Source of the DNA: Poecilobothrus nobilitatus
Taxonomy: Eukaryota > Arthropoda > Insecta > Diptera > Dolichopodidae
Assembly (NCBI GenBank): GCA_947095535.1
Contig: OX352774.1
Span: 112,781,996 to 112,845,995, forward strand
Length of the DNA: 64,000 bases
Direction: 5' to 3'
Part shown: positions 48,600-61,370 of the stretch, one piece after another
Numbering within the stretch: position 1 is the stretch's first letter
How the letters are laid out: each line of letters starts with the position of its first letter
The notes under the pieces: model-generated
The model's database searches: none
What the model was told of the DNA's origin: nothing
Seen by the model: only the letters and a program-made list of their open reading frames with translations
Program-made: the position numbers and the translations under genes

Positions 48600-48760
48600 T
48601 GCTTTTTTTAGTCGTAAAAGGTGCTTTGAAATTTTAGAATTCTTAAAGAGTGCAGTACCACCATAGCTGTTGTTTCGTAGGGGGCGGGCGTATGACTGCC
48701 TTTACTACTTGGCCCTACGACCTGTTGTCCGAAGTACCACAGTAGTAGGACATATTCTTT
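48600..48760. other. GC-richer unrecognised insert
   Basis: Contains GTAGGGGGCGGGCGTATGAC and CCTACGACCTGTTGTCCGA, clearly unlike the neighbouring AT-rich DNA. A 71-codon minus-strand frame crosses it, but no conserved motif was recognised. Probably a fragment of an unrecognised transposon. Confidence 0.4.
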
Positions 48761-49563
48761 ATATCTTTCACATATAAAATTATGCATAAATATTAATTTT
48801 ATTGAATCTAGAGAATTTCCCATATATTACCATAAAACCTGTAGGAACTGTTTCGTAACGCAAATCTTTATTTTTAATAATATATTTTACATTATTTGCA
48901 TTTAGGAAATATATAATATAATAATATGTAAATGTGTGTTATATATGCTATTATATAATATCATATTTTATGTATTTACTGTACAATGTTTTATTTTTTT
49001 TTTTTTTGTGTTATTAAAAAATGATTTATGATTATTTTATGAACCTTTTCAGAACTTTTGAATTTCAACAGAAATTTTCTTATTTTTCATAATATTTTTT
49101 AACAATTTATTCTTTCTAACTTTAATATTTTATTTTCTTTGTAAATTTGTTTTAAAATGTAATTAAACTTTCATCAAAGGTGAAATTTTTGTTTTTTATT
49201 TGTTTGACAAAAACTGTTTTGATGAACTTGAGAACTGCAATCTTCATTTCTAGAGATTTTAAAAAAGAAATTTGAAAAAAACAAATTTAAAAGGAAGTAA
49301 ACAAGGGAGAATGTAAAAACAAAGGTTTTCAATGATGGAAATTTTTCAAAAGATAATAAAATGGCTTACACTTAATTGAATTTATCACCAAAATTTATAA
49401 ACACTTTACCTATATAAGAAAAACATGGAGACAATTAAGAGATAACTTCCATATCATAAAAACACCAACTTTAAACTAACTTTTCATTTAATTTTTTAAA
49501 CTACACTAGATTGAACATTATGAAACAAAAATTTTGAATAAAAAAACGACGTTATAAATAATA
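48761..49563. other. AT-rich stretch without recognised features
   Basis: Nothing recognised. Confidence 0.5.
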
Positions 49564-50330
49564 AGCTATAATGTAAACCAACGGTTTTTAAAAGCGTACA
49601 TTTCCAAAAGACAATAAAAACTGCTTAGAACTGTGACTTGCACCAAATATTTGAAAATTTAATACAGCAATAAAAAAAAGTGAAAATGGAACTTTTTTGC
49701 AAATTGGAGGGCTGTAAGTTTGGAATCCTATATTATATAACTAAGAAAAATCGTACACACATGTAAAAGTATATTATTGAAACTTTAATTTTTATGTCTT
49801 GCCGAAGAAAATGTGTACAGGTCAACCGGTGTCTAAGTTACAGGTGTTTAAAAATAGCATATTTTGAATTTTTGATGCCCAATATAGCTCTTAACCAGGT
49901 GGTAGCACAAAAAATTTGCTGAGGAAGTTTATACTAATTCTAAAAGTCCCTATCTAAAAGCGTGCCGGAGTTGTGAAGCTAAAAAAATCATGCAAAATTT
50001 GGTTTAGTTTATATAATTTTTATATCCATTTATAAAGGTAAAAAAAAATTCTGTCGAATGGTGTTTTCTGATTGAAAAAATCTTAAGCAGTACATGAGAC
50101 GCATTTAAAAATAAGGCTTTTTCAAAGTTTGAGGGCCTGTAGCTCCCTAATGGATGGGGCTATATGAAAAAGTTGTTCTACAACATTATTTTTTTTTATG
50201 ACACCTACCTAAATTTTTTCTTCTCTATCTTTAACGGTGTAGAAGTTTCGTAAACAGACGGACAGAGGGACGGACAGAGTGAAACTAATAGCTACATTTT
50301 TTCAAATTTTTTTTTGGAAAGGTGCTAAAA
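49564..50330 (+). mobile_element. Helentron C, copy 5
   Basis: Starts AGCTATAATGTAAACCAACGG (hairpin AAACC/GGTTT), subterminal ACATTTCCAAAAG. Ends GGACGGACAGAGTGAAACTA, TTTGGAAAGGTGCT. The subterminal repeats each carry a substitution. Confidence 0.83.
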
Positions 50331-51473
50331 ATAGGCTTTAATTTAGTAAAAAACCAAAACCAAAATAAAATTATAGCTATTATAGCAATGCTAATTTGTA
50401 ACACTATTTAGTCAGAAAATTTATAAAAGGCATACAGAATTTTGTTGACGCTTTTTGTTCTGTTTTCTTCTGTTTTTACGTTCTGACGTTTACAATGTGA
50501 AATTAGCGCGATATATTTAATTTGAGAATATAATGGACCTTAAAGAATCGTGCAGGAAATTATACAGCATAATTTTCATATTTTTAGTTCTTGGTTGATT
50601 TTTTGTGCAGTTCTTAAAGTATATTAAAAAATAAATATTTAAAACCGATATATTTTTATATTTTTCTGATAATAAGTTATTGGTTTTTTTGAAGTATAGT
50701 ATCTAATATTGTTTTTATTTTGCTATTTAACAATATTAGCTCCTTCTACCTTCGACAGTGTACAGAATTAGTGTTTAATTTATGTTTGCATTTGATTAAA
50801 GTTTAACTACCAGTTGATCCATACCGAATTAAATTAACTCTTCTCATTAATAACAGAGTTCATTTAGCTAAGGTGACGAAAAGACGACCTACTAGGGTCG
50901 GTCGAAATAAACAATCTAAACTAGTTAATAAAATTGGAAATAAAATTCATCCATCTACCGTGAAAATTTGTTTTTATTGTCTTTATATTTTCTCTTACCT
51001 TCCTGTATGTTTATCTCGTATGTATACACATAATATATGCTTTTGCTTTCGAAAAACAGTAATTCAATAAAAAAATGTAAAGTTTAGAAAATTTCTTTGG
51101 AAATTTTTTATTTTAATATTATTAAGAAATTCTTTTGCTTGTATTATTTCAAGGGCAAATTTTACGTCATTTATTTACAGTTCCATAAATTTTTATAAAT
51201 TTTATTTACAAAAGTGAAATAATTTAATAAAATCACAAGAAATTAAAAGAAAACAAATCAACTTTAAAAAAAGAAAATACCTAAAAAGAAATATGTATTT
51301 TTTTGTTTTAAAAAAAAAACAAAAAAAAAAATAAGAAAATTATTTAATTTGACAATTTGTATGTAAACAAGTGATTGTGAAAGCGTTGATATATAGCAAG
51401 ATGTTGTGTTTTTAAAATACAACTATATAACATGGGAAAATATTATTCGGAAACAAAAAATTAAAGTAAAATA
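50331..51473. other. AT-rich stretch without recognised features
   Basis: A 65-codon plus-strand frame (50873-51070) with a basic start is not supported by any motif. Confidence 0.45.
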
Positions 51474-52780
51474 AAACAAGGTAGAATGTAAACCAACGGT
51501 TTTTAAAAGCGCACATTTCCAAAACTCAATACAAATTGTTTAGAAGTGTGACTTACACAAAAATTTGAAAATTTCATGTAATAAGAAAAAATGTGAAAAT
51601 AGGACATTTTTGAGATTTTGAGGGGCCGTAAGTCCGGAATCCTATATAACTAAGAAAAGCTGTTAACACACGTAAAAATATATTATTGAAGCTTTAATTT
51701 TTATGTCTTGCCGAAGAAAAGTTTTTACAGGTGCCTAAGTTACAGGTGTCTAAAAATAGCAAATTTTCAATTTTTGAGGCGTAATAACTCTTAAAGAGGG
51801 GGCGTTACCAAAAAATTTTCTGAGGAAACTTATACTAATTCTAAAAGTTCTTTCTTGTCTCAAAATTTCAGGTTCCTATCTAAAGGGGTGCCGGAGTTAT
51901 GAAAAAAGAAATTTCATGCAAAATGTGGTTTTCACATAACGGTAAATTTAAATCGTAAATTACATAATATTACATAATTTTGATATTGTTTCATATAGAT
52001 AATAAAATTTTCGATCTTCTGCCGGTTTTATATTGCAAAACTATTACGCAGAGCCCGAGATATATACATCTGAAAATGGGGCTTTTTTACAATTTTGAAG
52101 AGCTGCAACTTTGTAACCCTTTACAATTAAAATAAACCTTTCACACACGTAAAAATATATTATTGTAGCTTTAATTTTTACATCTTGCAGAAGTAAAATG
52201 TGTGCAGGTTCCTAAGTTACAGGTGTTTAAAAATAGCAAATTTTCAATTTTTAAGCCCTAATAGCTCATAAACAGGGGGTGGTCCGAAAAAATTTTCTGA
52301 GGAAACTTATACTAATTCTAAAAGTTCTTTCTTGTCTCAAAATTTCAAGCTTGTATCTAGAAGCGTGCCGGAGTTATGAAAGTAGAAAAATCATGCAAAA
52401 TTTGGTTTTTACATAACGGTAAATTTAAATACTAAATTTAAAAAAAATGTATAATTTTGATATTAATTTACAAAGATAAAAGAAATACCTGTCGAATGAC
52501 GTTTTCAGATTGAAAAAATCTTAAGCAGAACATAAGATATATGCATTTAAAACTAGGGCTTTTTCAAAGTTTGAGGGGGTGTAGCTTCGTAATGGGGGGG
52601 GCTACATGAAAAAGTTGTTCCACAAAATTATTTTTTTTATGAGACCTACCTATGGTTAAAATTTTTTTTCTCTATCTTTAACGGTGTAGAAGTTTTGTAA
52701 ACAGACGGACGGACGGACCGACGGACAGAGTGAAACTAATAAGCACATTTTTTCAAAATTTTTTTGGAAATGTGCTAAAA
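51474..52780 (+). mobile_element. Helentron C, longest copy, duplicated body
   Basis: Hairpin AAACC (51490-51494)/GGTTT (51498-51502), subterminal GCACATTTCCAAAA (51511-51524). It has two ~475-bp body units, each with CCTAAGTTACAGGTGT and GAGGAAACTTATACTAATTC. The GGAC run is interrupted (GGACCGACGGAC). In the terminal hairpin (52742-52776), TTTTGGAAATGTGC at 52762-52775 is the exact inverted subterminal repeat. It ends directly against Helentron A. Non-coding. Confidence 0.9.
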
Positions 52781-53816
52781 AAAACGAGGTAGAGTGCAGT
52801 AGAGTAGACTGTGTCAACTCTGGGATACCCCTATGAACGTAATATATCCTGTTTCTATAAAACTTGATCATCTTTTAAAAACATTCAGATGTTTTAGTAC
52901 CGAACTACAGAGATATATTTATGTAAATTGTGGAGTTGTATGACAGCTACCTGAATCTATTGCGCCTAGCTTCATTAAGTTCCAAGAGGTGCAAGAAGCC
53001 TGAACCGGCTGCTCTAGACCAACCAAATTTTACAAAAGTTGTTGGCCTATAACTCGACACCTCTTTACTAAATTTCAGGTTCCTAACTTCAATAGACACT
53101 GAGTTATTCTCATTTAAACGGATAAGTTGTATGGCAGCTACCCGAACCCGTCGCACCACCACAACCAAATTTTGCAAAAGTGGTTGCCATAAAATTTGAT
53201 CTTCATTTGCAAGATTTCAGACGCCTATCTTTATTTAGTTCGAAGAGGTGCAAGAAGCCTGAACCGGCTGCTCTAGACCAACCAAATTTTACAAAAGTTG
53301 TTGGCCTGTAACTCGACACCTTGTTACTAAATATCAGGTTGCTAGCTTCAATAGACACTGAGTTATTGTCATTTAAAAGGGGAAGTTGTATTGCAGCTAC
53401 CCGAACTCGCCGTACCACCACAACCAATTTTACATAAGTTGTTGCCATAAAACTTGATCATCATTTGCAAAATTTCAGACACCTAGCTTGAATAGATACT
53501 GAGTTATTTCTATATAAAGATAGAAGTTGTATGGCAGCTACTCGAACCCGCCGACCGAAAATGTTGGATTTAAATAGCAAAACTAACAATTTTGCAAAAG
53601 TGCCGTAAAAAAAATTTCAGCCTCCTAGCTCCTTTATTTTTTGAGTTATCGTGCGGACGGACGGACGGACGGACGTACATGGCTTAATCGACTCAGAATT
53701 CGATTCTGAGCCGATCCACACCTTTGACACTATATCTAGCTCGACTCCTTTAAGGTGTCACAAACGTAATGGCAAATTTATTGTACCCTTGAACATAGTT
53801 CATACGGGTATAATGA
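52781..53816 (+). mobile_element. Helentron A, copy 3
   Basis: Starts AAAACGAGGTAGAGTGCAGT immediately after Helentron C. It has the same hairpin and the subterminal motif ATACCCCTATGAAC (one change). The body has about three ~258-bp-type units, then GAGTTATCGTGCGGACGG, (GGAC)4, TGGCTTAATCGACTC and the end GTTCATACGGGTATAATGA. Shorter than the 16.7 kb copy because the dimer array is missing. Confidence 0.9.
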
Positions 53817-54416
53817 ATCAAAAAAATTGATAAAAATAAAATGTTGAAAAAGTTATTCTCATCTCTTATATTTTATAAATTATAATTCTGTGTTTATATA
53901 GAACTCGACATTTAAGAGAATCAGGTTTGTTTAGAAATTTTTTTTTTAAATTGTCAAAATACCTACTACATACATATACATTTGTTCCATCTGACAGTTT
54001 TTGTTTACAATCTGAAAGGAAAATACATTAATTTAATCAAAACTTTGTTGTAACATACAAAAAAATAAAGTTAATCAGATTGAATCACATTAGAAAATAT
54101 GCTGTTCAGTAAGTTACATTATATTGTAGAAGGAAGTCCCTCATTTCCTTCAGATACTATTGGAGTCAAATATGTACATTCCCATATAGTATAACATATT
54201 TTAAAGGTTTTAAAGTAAATGGTTCAATATTATTTTCAACATACTACAACATTCATTACCGTAATATTTTGGCAACTATTTATTTGGCAAATATTTTTAA
54301 TGTACATACATACATAATATGTATATATCTTATTGATAGGTTTTGTCAGCCATGTGATGCCAACTTAAACATTTCATAAAATATTCAATATTATTTTATG
54401 TTACTTTTAAATTTTA
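53817..54416. other. AT-rich stretch without recognised features
   Basis: Nothing recognised. Confidence 0.5.
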
Positions 54417-54442
54417 CTAGAAAATCCCCCGTGCAATTGCCC
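54417..54442 (-). mobile_element. Probable Helitron 3' terminus, degenerate hairpin
   Basis: On the minus strand: GGGCAATTGCACGGGGGATT, then TT, CTAG (54420-54417) and host T. The palindrome core GCAATTGC is intact and the outer stem (GTGC expected opposite) is mutated. Same terminal logic as 13070-13097 but a different hairpin sequence. Confidence 0.5.
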
Positions 54443-57400
54443 AATTTCTATAGATACAAAAACATTTACGATCTCATACTGACTCCCTTAATAAATTCCT
54501 TAAAAATTTTATTTTTACATCAGCACCATTAAAAAAATCTTGGAATCACTTACTTGATTGTAATACAAAAAACATAAAACAAATCTAAACATATAAAATA
54601 AAAAAAAACTGAGAACAGTTTATTAAATAATCTCGCCGTTTTTTCATTGCGGTAATTTTTCACAGTTTTTTAATCATTGAGAAAAAATTGTCCAAGCTAA
54701 AAACACATTCAGGGTAAAAGTTCGTGGCGATATGTCAAAAATTGTTTAAAACACATGTATAAAGTGCACAATAAAAACTGGCGAAAAAATGCCGGCGATT
54801 TTTTTGCCCGGCTGAAAAATTTATATTTTACAATTTTCTAGCGGCGAAATCAATATAGCTATGTAGTTATATTGTAACATTAAAATTCAAAAACAATGCC
54901 ATTTTTTAATGCCATTTTTTTAACATTCGACTTGTAGATAGGTTAAGATAATAATATATCATTTGAAGAAAAATAAATCGAGGAAGTAATAAGGAAAATA
55001 GTAAATTAAATGAAGACAGCGTCACTCTTGTTAGTTTCAAAAAATGTTCTTCATCCCTTTCTTTTATTTCCATATAATATGTTACGAAACAACCATTTTA
55101 TTCTGATCTTCATTTGCGCTACTTTTTCTCTGGCGGTGAAATCTTTTCCGTGACAGAATTCAAACCATATACTAGCAATTTCAGAGAATCTGATTTGATG
55201 ATATTATCTAATAAATCTTATGTTTTAAGGCTTCTAAAATGATATTTTCTATGTTATTTTTTTATTTTTTTTTAAGAAAAATATGCGTTTCTATAATATT
55301 TAGTAAGTTTCTGACTTCTGTTATGAAATATAATTATCTAAGTCTGCCGAATTTTATATTAATAAAAAAAACTCGAATATTTTATGTTATATCAAAAATT
55401 CAACTTTAAAATCAAAATTTCAACCTAAATAAACAAAACTACTTTGAAGTCTGTTGCGAAGCTTTTACCAGCTTTTATAATAGTGAAAACAAAATCATTA
55501 TATTTTTTTCCTATTATTTTTTTCTGATAAATATGAGGCTTACTATTAATAAACTTTGCTCTTTTCACTTTCAGGCCTTTTAATTTTATTAAGAGTAATT
55601 TTTTTTTTTTTCAAAACAAAGAATCATTTGGAAACTGCCAACAGAAGATTAATAATTTTAATTTACCGCTGCGACCAGTTCATAATGGTTGTGGCGGTCA
55701 AATTTAAAAATTAAAAATTTGCTTTAAATTTGTATCGAAAGTAGTTTTTAAAAAGTAAAAAATCATATAATGCTGTGTCTCTGATAATACTTTTAGTCAA
55801 AGATTTGTGTCTCTGATAATAAAATTTTAAATTAGTAAATAAATATACAGATATCATCATTGCCAGTTTAATTTACATTCAGTGTGAGTGATTTATTATA
55901 GAAATAAAATAATTTTTTTTACATGTTGGCAATGTCTCGCCAACATCTTGTGTATTATATTATAGGTTTTCCCGAACTGAAATAAAATTTTAATTTAAAG
56001 TATTAGATATATTACAAATCTTAATTCTCTAATGTCACTCTAAATTAAACTAAAAATACTTACAAGTTACCGATCCCCATGGTAAAACAAATGCGAATTT
56101 TTCAATAGAACCATCATATAATCAATTTTTTAAATACAACTATCTGTTCCATCTTTAGTACACAGTACACAGTATAATATTGGGTTATTTTAATAGTTTA
56201 TTTTTATATATTAAGATTTTAGTCCGCGTTCAGCTTTAATAACTGATACAATTAAGAATATTTTATGCATAACACAATGGTACCTACCCAATTAAAATAA
56301 CAATATTCAAATAATAAACAGCTCTGTATAAAGGCAGATTTTCGACTTAACATTAAAGCAACTCATAGACTTAATATTTTATTATACAAAACTAATAACG
56401 ATTAAACGATTAAAGTCGAATTATATCGATGCTATGTTGAATTTTGATCTCACCACACCTAGAGAACAGCAATCTGTAAAAGCCATATAGGGAAAGTTTC
56501 ATTATGATATTATGTAAACTAGGTACATAGATCTTGATTGATATTAATGGTAAAATACTTCAAACACAAAAGTTAATTTTGTATGTTTCTGGGAAACAAT
56601 GCAGGCAAGGAGAACTGATAACTATTATAGAAACCATTAAAAATATCAGCAAAACTGGTGCTGAACGCTAAAAATAAAATTTGTTTAATAGATATCATAA
56701 ATAAAACGTAAGGCTATCATTGTGCACTAGAGTCAAGTAATCACAACGTAAGAAAAAATTAAAGAGAATCCAAACCAAACTACGAAACTTGAAAAGTGTT
56801 TTAGAAATCCGTTATTTTTGATGCTCATGATATCATTTTATTTATTTATTTTTTGTAAACAACAATTTCCCTAATCGAATAAAAAAAATTAATTATAATA
56901 AATAATAATTAATAAAAAAAAAAACATAGTTACTGGGAAATATTATGAAAAATGAGGTAATTAATATAAAAAGCTATTAATATAGAGAACATGTTACATT
57001 TTAAGAATAATAAACTCAATAAAAAGCAATCGCAACAATAAAACTGACGGCAAAAAAATGTCCACTATAGGTAAAAATATATGATGGAATCACAAAAATT
57101 TTGAACTCATATTTTTGGAACGGTATCAAATACTTCAAATCAGGTGGATTGAAAAGTATATTTAATTAAAGGCTAATAATAGAGACAATATAGAAAACCA
57201 TTCAGTATATTATATTTAGGCTATAGTAAATATATGTATATTTATATAATAAAATATTATTTAGTATTCTATTCAACATTTTATATTATTTAATTAAGTG
57301 TTTGATGACTTCAGCTATCTTAAGACTAATTATAGCATGTATTTTTTCGAATATGACAAACTGTCACAAAAATTTTATTAAAATTTCCAGCTCATTAACC

Positions 57401-57689
57401 TTAAAATTACCTTTAAAATTCCTAATTACTGTTGACATCAATTTTCTGAAAAATATAAAAAATAGTATTTTAAAATAATTTTTATTTTAAAAAGATTGAA
57501 ATTAAAAAATAAAATATTCTTTCAATAAGTAGCAACTTAAAAAAATTTTAAAAATAAATTAAACAAAAAATATTTCTGAATTGAATTTTTTCTTTTTGAG
57601 TTAACGCTTATTCTTAAAGAAATGCTGGAATTTTTCAAAATTTCAAATTTTTAACTTTAGGTCTCTGAGATACGGTGGCCCAAAATATT
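54443..57689. other. AT-rich stretch without recognised features
   Basis: Segment 54640-54860 is less AT-rich (TGCCGGCGATTTTTTTGCCC) but unrecognised. TGTGTCTCTGATAATA is repeated at about 55772 and 55807. No gene seen. Confidence 0.45.
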
Positions 57690-58055
57690 TATTTATAAAA
57701 TTTTTGATCTTCAATACCGAATTGTACTTGTATTATTTGCCTATTTAGACAGATGTTATTATTTATCTCTAACTCTGTTGAAGTTTTTGTTAATAGTCTG
57801 ACAGATGAATATATATATTAACAAATTTTTTAAAATTGTTATGAAAAATATTCTAAACAAACACGAAATAGAGCCATTTTAACATTATATATAATAAATA
57901 ATTAATTAATAATTAATAATAATAATTAATAATAAAAATTAATATAATATTATTTATATTACATTATATTATAGAAATGACAGATACAAACAGACAGACG
58001 AACGAACGGACAGAGAGCTAAACTAGCAAGCAAATTTTTAAAAACTTATCATGAT
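57690..58055 (+). mobile_element. Very degenerate Helentron-like remnant
   Basis: TCTCTAACTCTGTTGAAGTT precedes a broken run AGACGAACGAACGGACAGAG and GCTAAACTAGCAAGCAAATT, resembling the C-family end (GGACAGAGTGAAACTAATAAG). An AT microsatellite at 57893-57955 interrupts it. Both ends are uncertain. Confidence 0.4.
57893..57955. repeat. (AATAATTAAT)n microsatellite
   Basis: Irregular TAAT/AATT repeats. Confidence 0.85.
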
Positions 58056-58535
58056 AAAAATGAAAAATAAAATATATTATAATATTATATATTAAACACA
58101 GGGTGTCCGCAACCCAAAGTTATTGTTTTTTAAAATTTTATATAAATATTTAAAATATTGACATTTAAACTTTAATTTTTTTTTTTTAATGAAAATTTAA
58201 ATTTATAATTTAGAGGAAAACTGCTGGAATAAAGTTGGGATACAAAATAAAATTTACTGGAATGAAGCGTTTGAAATAATTAAACTACAAATTAAATCAC
58301 TTTTTTTAATTTTAATTGTTCTAAAAGTTGTACTAACAGAATTAAAATATTTCTTTATATTATGGAAACCCATAAAATTAGATAACACCATGAAGGTCCT
58401 CTAATATAATTCATAAGATCCAGAACTTTTGTATGTTATACTTATTGAAAATGATAAAAATCTAAGAGATAACTTCTGAAAATCTTACTAATGGCGCAGT
58501 GGGATTTTTCAACAAAGCGTATACGTGAGTTCAAT
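58056..58535. other. AT-rich stretch without recognised features
   Basis: Nothing recognised. Confidence 0.5.
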
Positions 58536-58765
58536 ACTCTATTATGGCTCTATGAAATAACCTCGCAAGAGACAATGTAGCATTAAAAAATAAAATTAAG
58601 TCGTAAAATTTGCCACCTTTTCATTATGAAATAAAATCGCAAATCAAAAATGATATAATGTCGTAAAAAGGAAATAATATCGAAAATTTAAGGTCGCAAA
58701 ATTTCACAAAAATATTTTCTTTTTGCAACGTTATTTCATTTTCAATTTGCGACTTTTGTAAAACT
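58536..58765. mobile_element. Possible palindrome-armed element P4
   Basis: Repeated words TCGCAAA, GTCGTAAA and ATGAAATAA in the left half are answered by TTTGCGAC and GTTATTTCAT in the right half. The left end TATGGCTCTATGAAATAACC resembles the P2 end. No TSD or core motif found. Confidence 0.45.
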
Positions 58766-59177
58766 AAAGACTGGCTTTAAAATTTCTTTATTGTTGAAGT
58801 ATAATCAGGTATAATTATTGTCATAACCAATAAACTGTATAATAGTGGCCTATCATCATATTACTAATTGATTTATGATCTGGGTTTGATCTGTGTTCAA
58901 AACCCAGTTAGATCAAAATAATAAAATACAATAACATAATGTCAACAAAATAAATAATATAATTATAGTTTAATACAGCAATACAAAAATATATGATTAT
59001 ACTTACACAGCAATTATTGAAAGGGGAAGCTTAATTAATTTCCTCATCAAATTACTTATGTCAATGTGTAGTGGGGATTGGGGAATCAAAATAAACAAAA
59101 AAAAAAACCTTAAAAAAAAATTTCGCATTTATATTTTGTGTTTATCGTATCTATAATAATTATTATTATGTTTATAA
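58766..59177. other. AT-rich stretch without recognised features
   Basis: Nothing recognised, except AAGACTGGCTTTA at 58768, which resembles the P5 end. Confidence 0.45.
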
Positions 59178-59484
59178 AGACTGGTTTTCATAAGAAATTT
59201 CGTGGATATTATTGCAATTCTAGAAAGAGAAAAAAATATAATCTACTACCAATGGGAAAGAGGGAGAAAAAAAATATACACAGAAATATCGTTGATAAAA
59301 TACTTTTCTAAAGAATTTACAGACGATATTCAGCTAATTTATGGACGATATTCCACAAAATAAAAAAATCATTGAACGATATTTTTATAGAGTTTTCTCT
59401 TTTACACACATGTCATTTTTGTATTTTCTATCTATGCTCTAACATTTTCGTGGATACTTTTTTTCTCATGAAAACCAGCCTTAA
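59178..59484. mobile_element. Inverted-repeat element P5 (~0.3 kb)
   Basis: Ends: AAGACTGGTTTTCATAAGAA on the left, and TTCTCATGAAAACCAGCCTT on the right as its near-complement; GTGGATA occurs inside both. The interior repeats ACGATATT in several spacings and ATATCGTTGATAAAA inverted. A MITE-like element; TSD not determined, non-coding. Confidence 0.6.
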
Positions 59485-59632
59485 GAGATACGTACATACA
59501 TATGTAGAGGTAAGTATATGCTACAAAATGCTAAACATATTTAAACTTTTACCATTTTTATAATATCTTCCATTTGCAGAAAGGAATTTCTTTGCTTTTT
59601 TTCTTATTTTTAAACACTTTAGCCTTAACCTT

Positions 59633-60424
59633 ATTAGCACGTGAAAAAATGTGCTTATTAGTTTCACTCTGTTCGTCCGTCGTCCGTCCATCTGTTTACA
59701 ACACTTCTACACCGTTAAATATAGAGAAAAAAATTTTAACCATGGGTAGGTCTCATAAAAATTATTTTGTGGAACAACTTTTTCATGTAGCCCCATCCAT
59801 TACGGAGCCACAGCCCCTCAAACTTTGAAAAAGTTTTATTTTTAAATGCACATATCTTATGTTCTGCTTAAGGTTTTTTCAATCGGAAAACGTCATTCGA
59901 CAGGTACTTTTTTAACTTTGTAAATTAATATCAAAATTATACAATTTTTTTAAATTTAGTATTTAAATTTACCGTTATGTGAAAACCACATTTTGCATGA
60001 CATTTCTTTTTTCATAACTCTGGCACGCCTTTAGATAGGAACCCGAAATTTTGAGACAAGAAAGAACTTTTAGAATTAGTATAAGTTTCCTCAGAACATT
60101 TTTTGATACCACCCCCTCTTTAGTAGTTATTACGTCTCAAAAATTGAAAATTTGCTATTTTTAGACACCTGTAACTTAGGCACCTGTAAAAATTTTTCTT
60201 CGGCAAGACATGTAAATTAAAGGTTCAATAATATATTTTTAAGTGTGTTAACGGCTTTTCTTAGTTATATAGGATTCAAAATTTCAAAAATGTCCTATTT
60301 TCACGTTTTTTTCTTATTACATGAAATTTTCAAATTTTTGTGCAAGTCACAATTCTAAACAGTTTGTATTGAGTTTTGGAAATGTGCGCTTTTAAAAACC
60401 GTTGGTTTACATTCTACCTTGTTT
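59633..60424 (-). mobile_element. Helentron C, copy 7 (reversed)
   Basis: From TTAGCACGTGAAAAAATGTGC, GTTTCACTCTGTTCGTCCGTC to TTTTGGAAATGTGCGC, AAAACCGTTGGTTTACATTC, TACCTTG. One subterminal repeat is intact, and the terminal hairpin is shortened. Confidence 0.85.
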
Positions 60425-61370
60425 AGATTCTTATTGATTTGAAATGACGTATTCAAATTCAAAGTGGCAAAAACTAATTTAAAAAAAAAAATAACTCAAA
60501 TATTTCTCATAATTTAAGTTCTCTAACAGCATAATATACTTATACAGTATTATATTTATTTTCCACACTCCCTCTTTTTTTTTTCTAAAAAATGAAGAAA
60601 ATCATAAAAAAAAAAAAAAAAACAAAATCTTTTACCACCAATAAAATTGTACAAAATATAAGTATCTATTCTTTTTCTAGTATTAATATGCAAATTTTCT
60701 TTTGCAATCGATATGGAAATAAGACACAACGGTATAAAAAAAAATCAATAAAAATACAGACATTTTATTTTTATTGCGTCTTCTTTCACACAAATTTCAT
60801 ATAATACGAGTATGTTTCCTACCCTAACTGTAAGTATACAATTTTGCTAAGCGTGCAGGTGAAAACAATCTATTCAAATTTAAAATATGGAAATATCATG
60901 TTGTTTTTGTTTTTTTTTTTCTACAAAAAGAAATAATGATTTTTTTATGAATGAGTGGTAGAATTTTTTTCCCACTCCGTTTTTTGTGTATTTTTTTTTT
61001 TTTAGAATAAATCAGTTGTTGCTAATTGCATTTAATTGACACCAGCTGTCAGTTATATTTATGTATATTCAATCAAAATTATTTTCAGATCATATAAATT
61101 ATGAAACACAAATTTGTTAGAAACATTTTATTAAAATAAATAAAAGAATGAAAAATGTCAATTGATACAATGAACTAACCTTTCATGGAGGGATTTTTGG
61201 AAATTTAAAAGAATTTTCTATAATGAAAGGTAAAATCGCGCAAAGGAAACAGAACTGAAAATGTTATCTATATTTGACATAACATTGCAATAAACCGGTA
61301 AGTACTACATACATCTATTTACAGGAAAATTGAAAAACATACATATGTAAGTAGGTACATGAATTTTTGG
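60425..61370. other. AT-rich stretch without recognised features
   Basis: Nothing recognised. Confidence 0.5.

Noticed and set aside
50873..51070. 65-codon frame starting MTKRRPTRVGRNKQSK
   Set aside because: Basic start looks protein-like, but the rest is AT-driven, and no motif, splice or context supports it.
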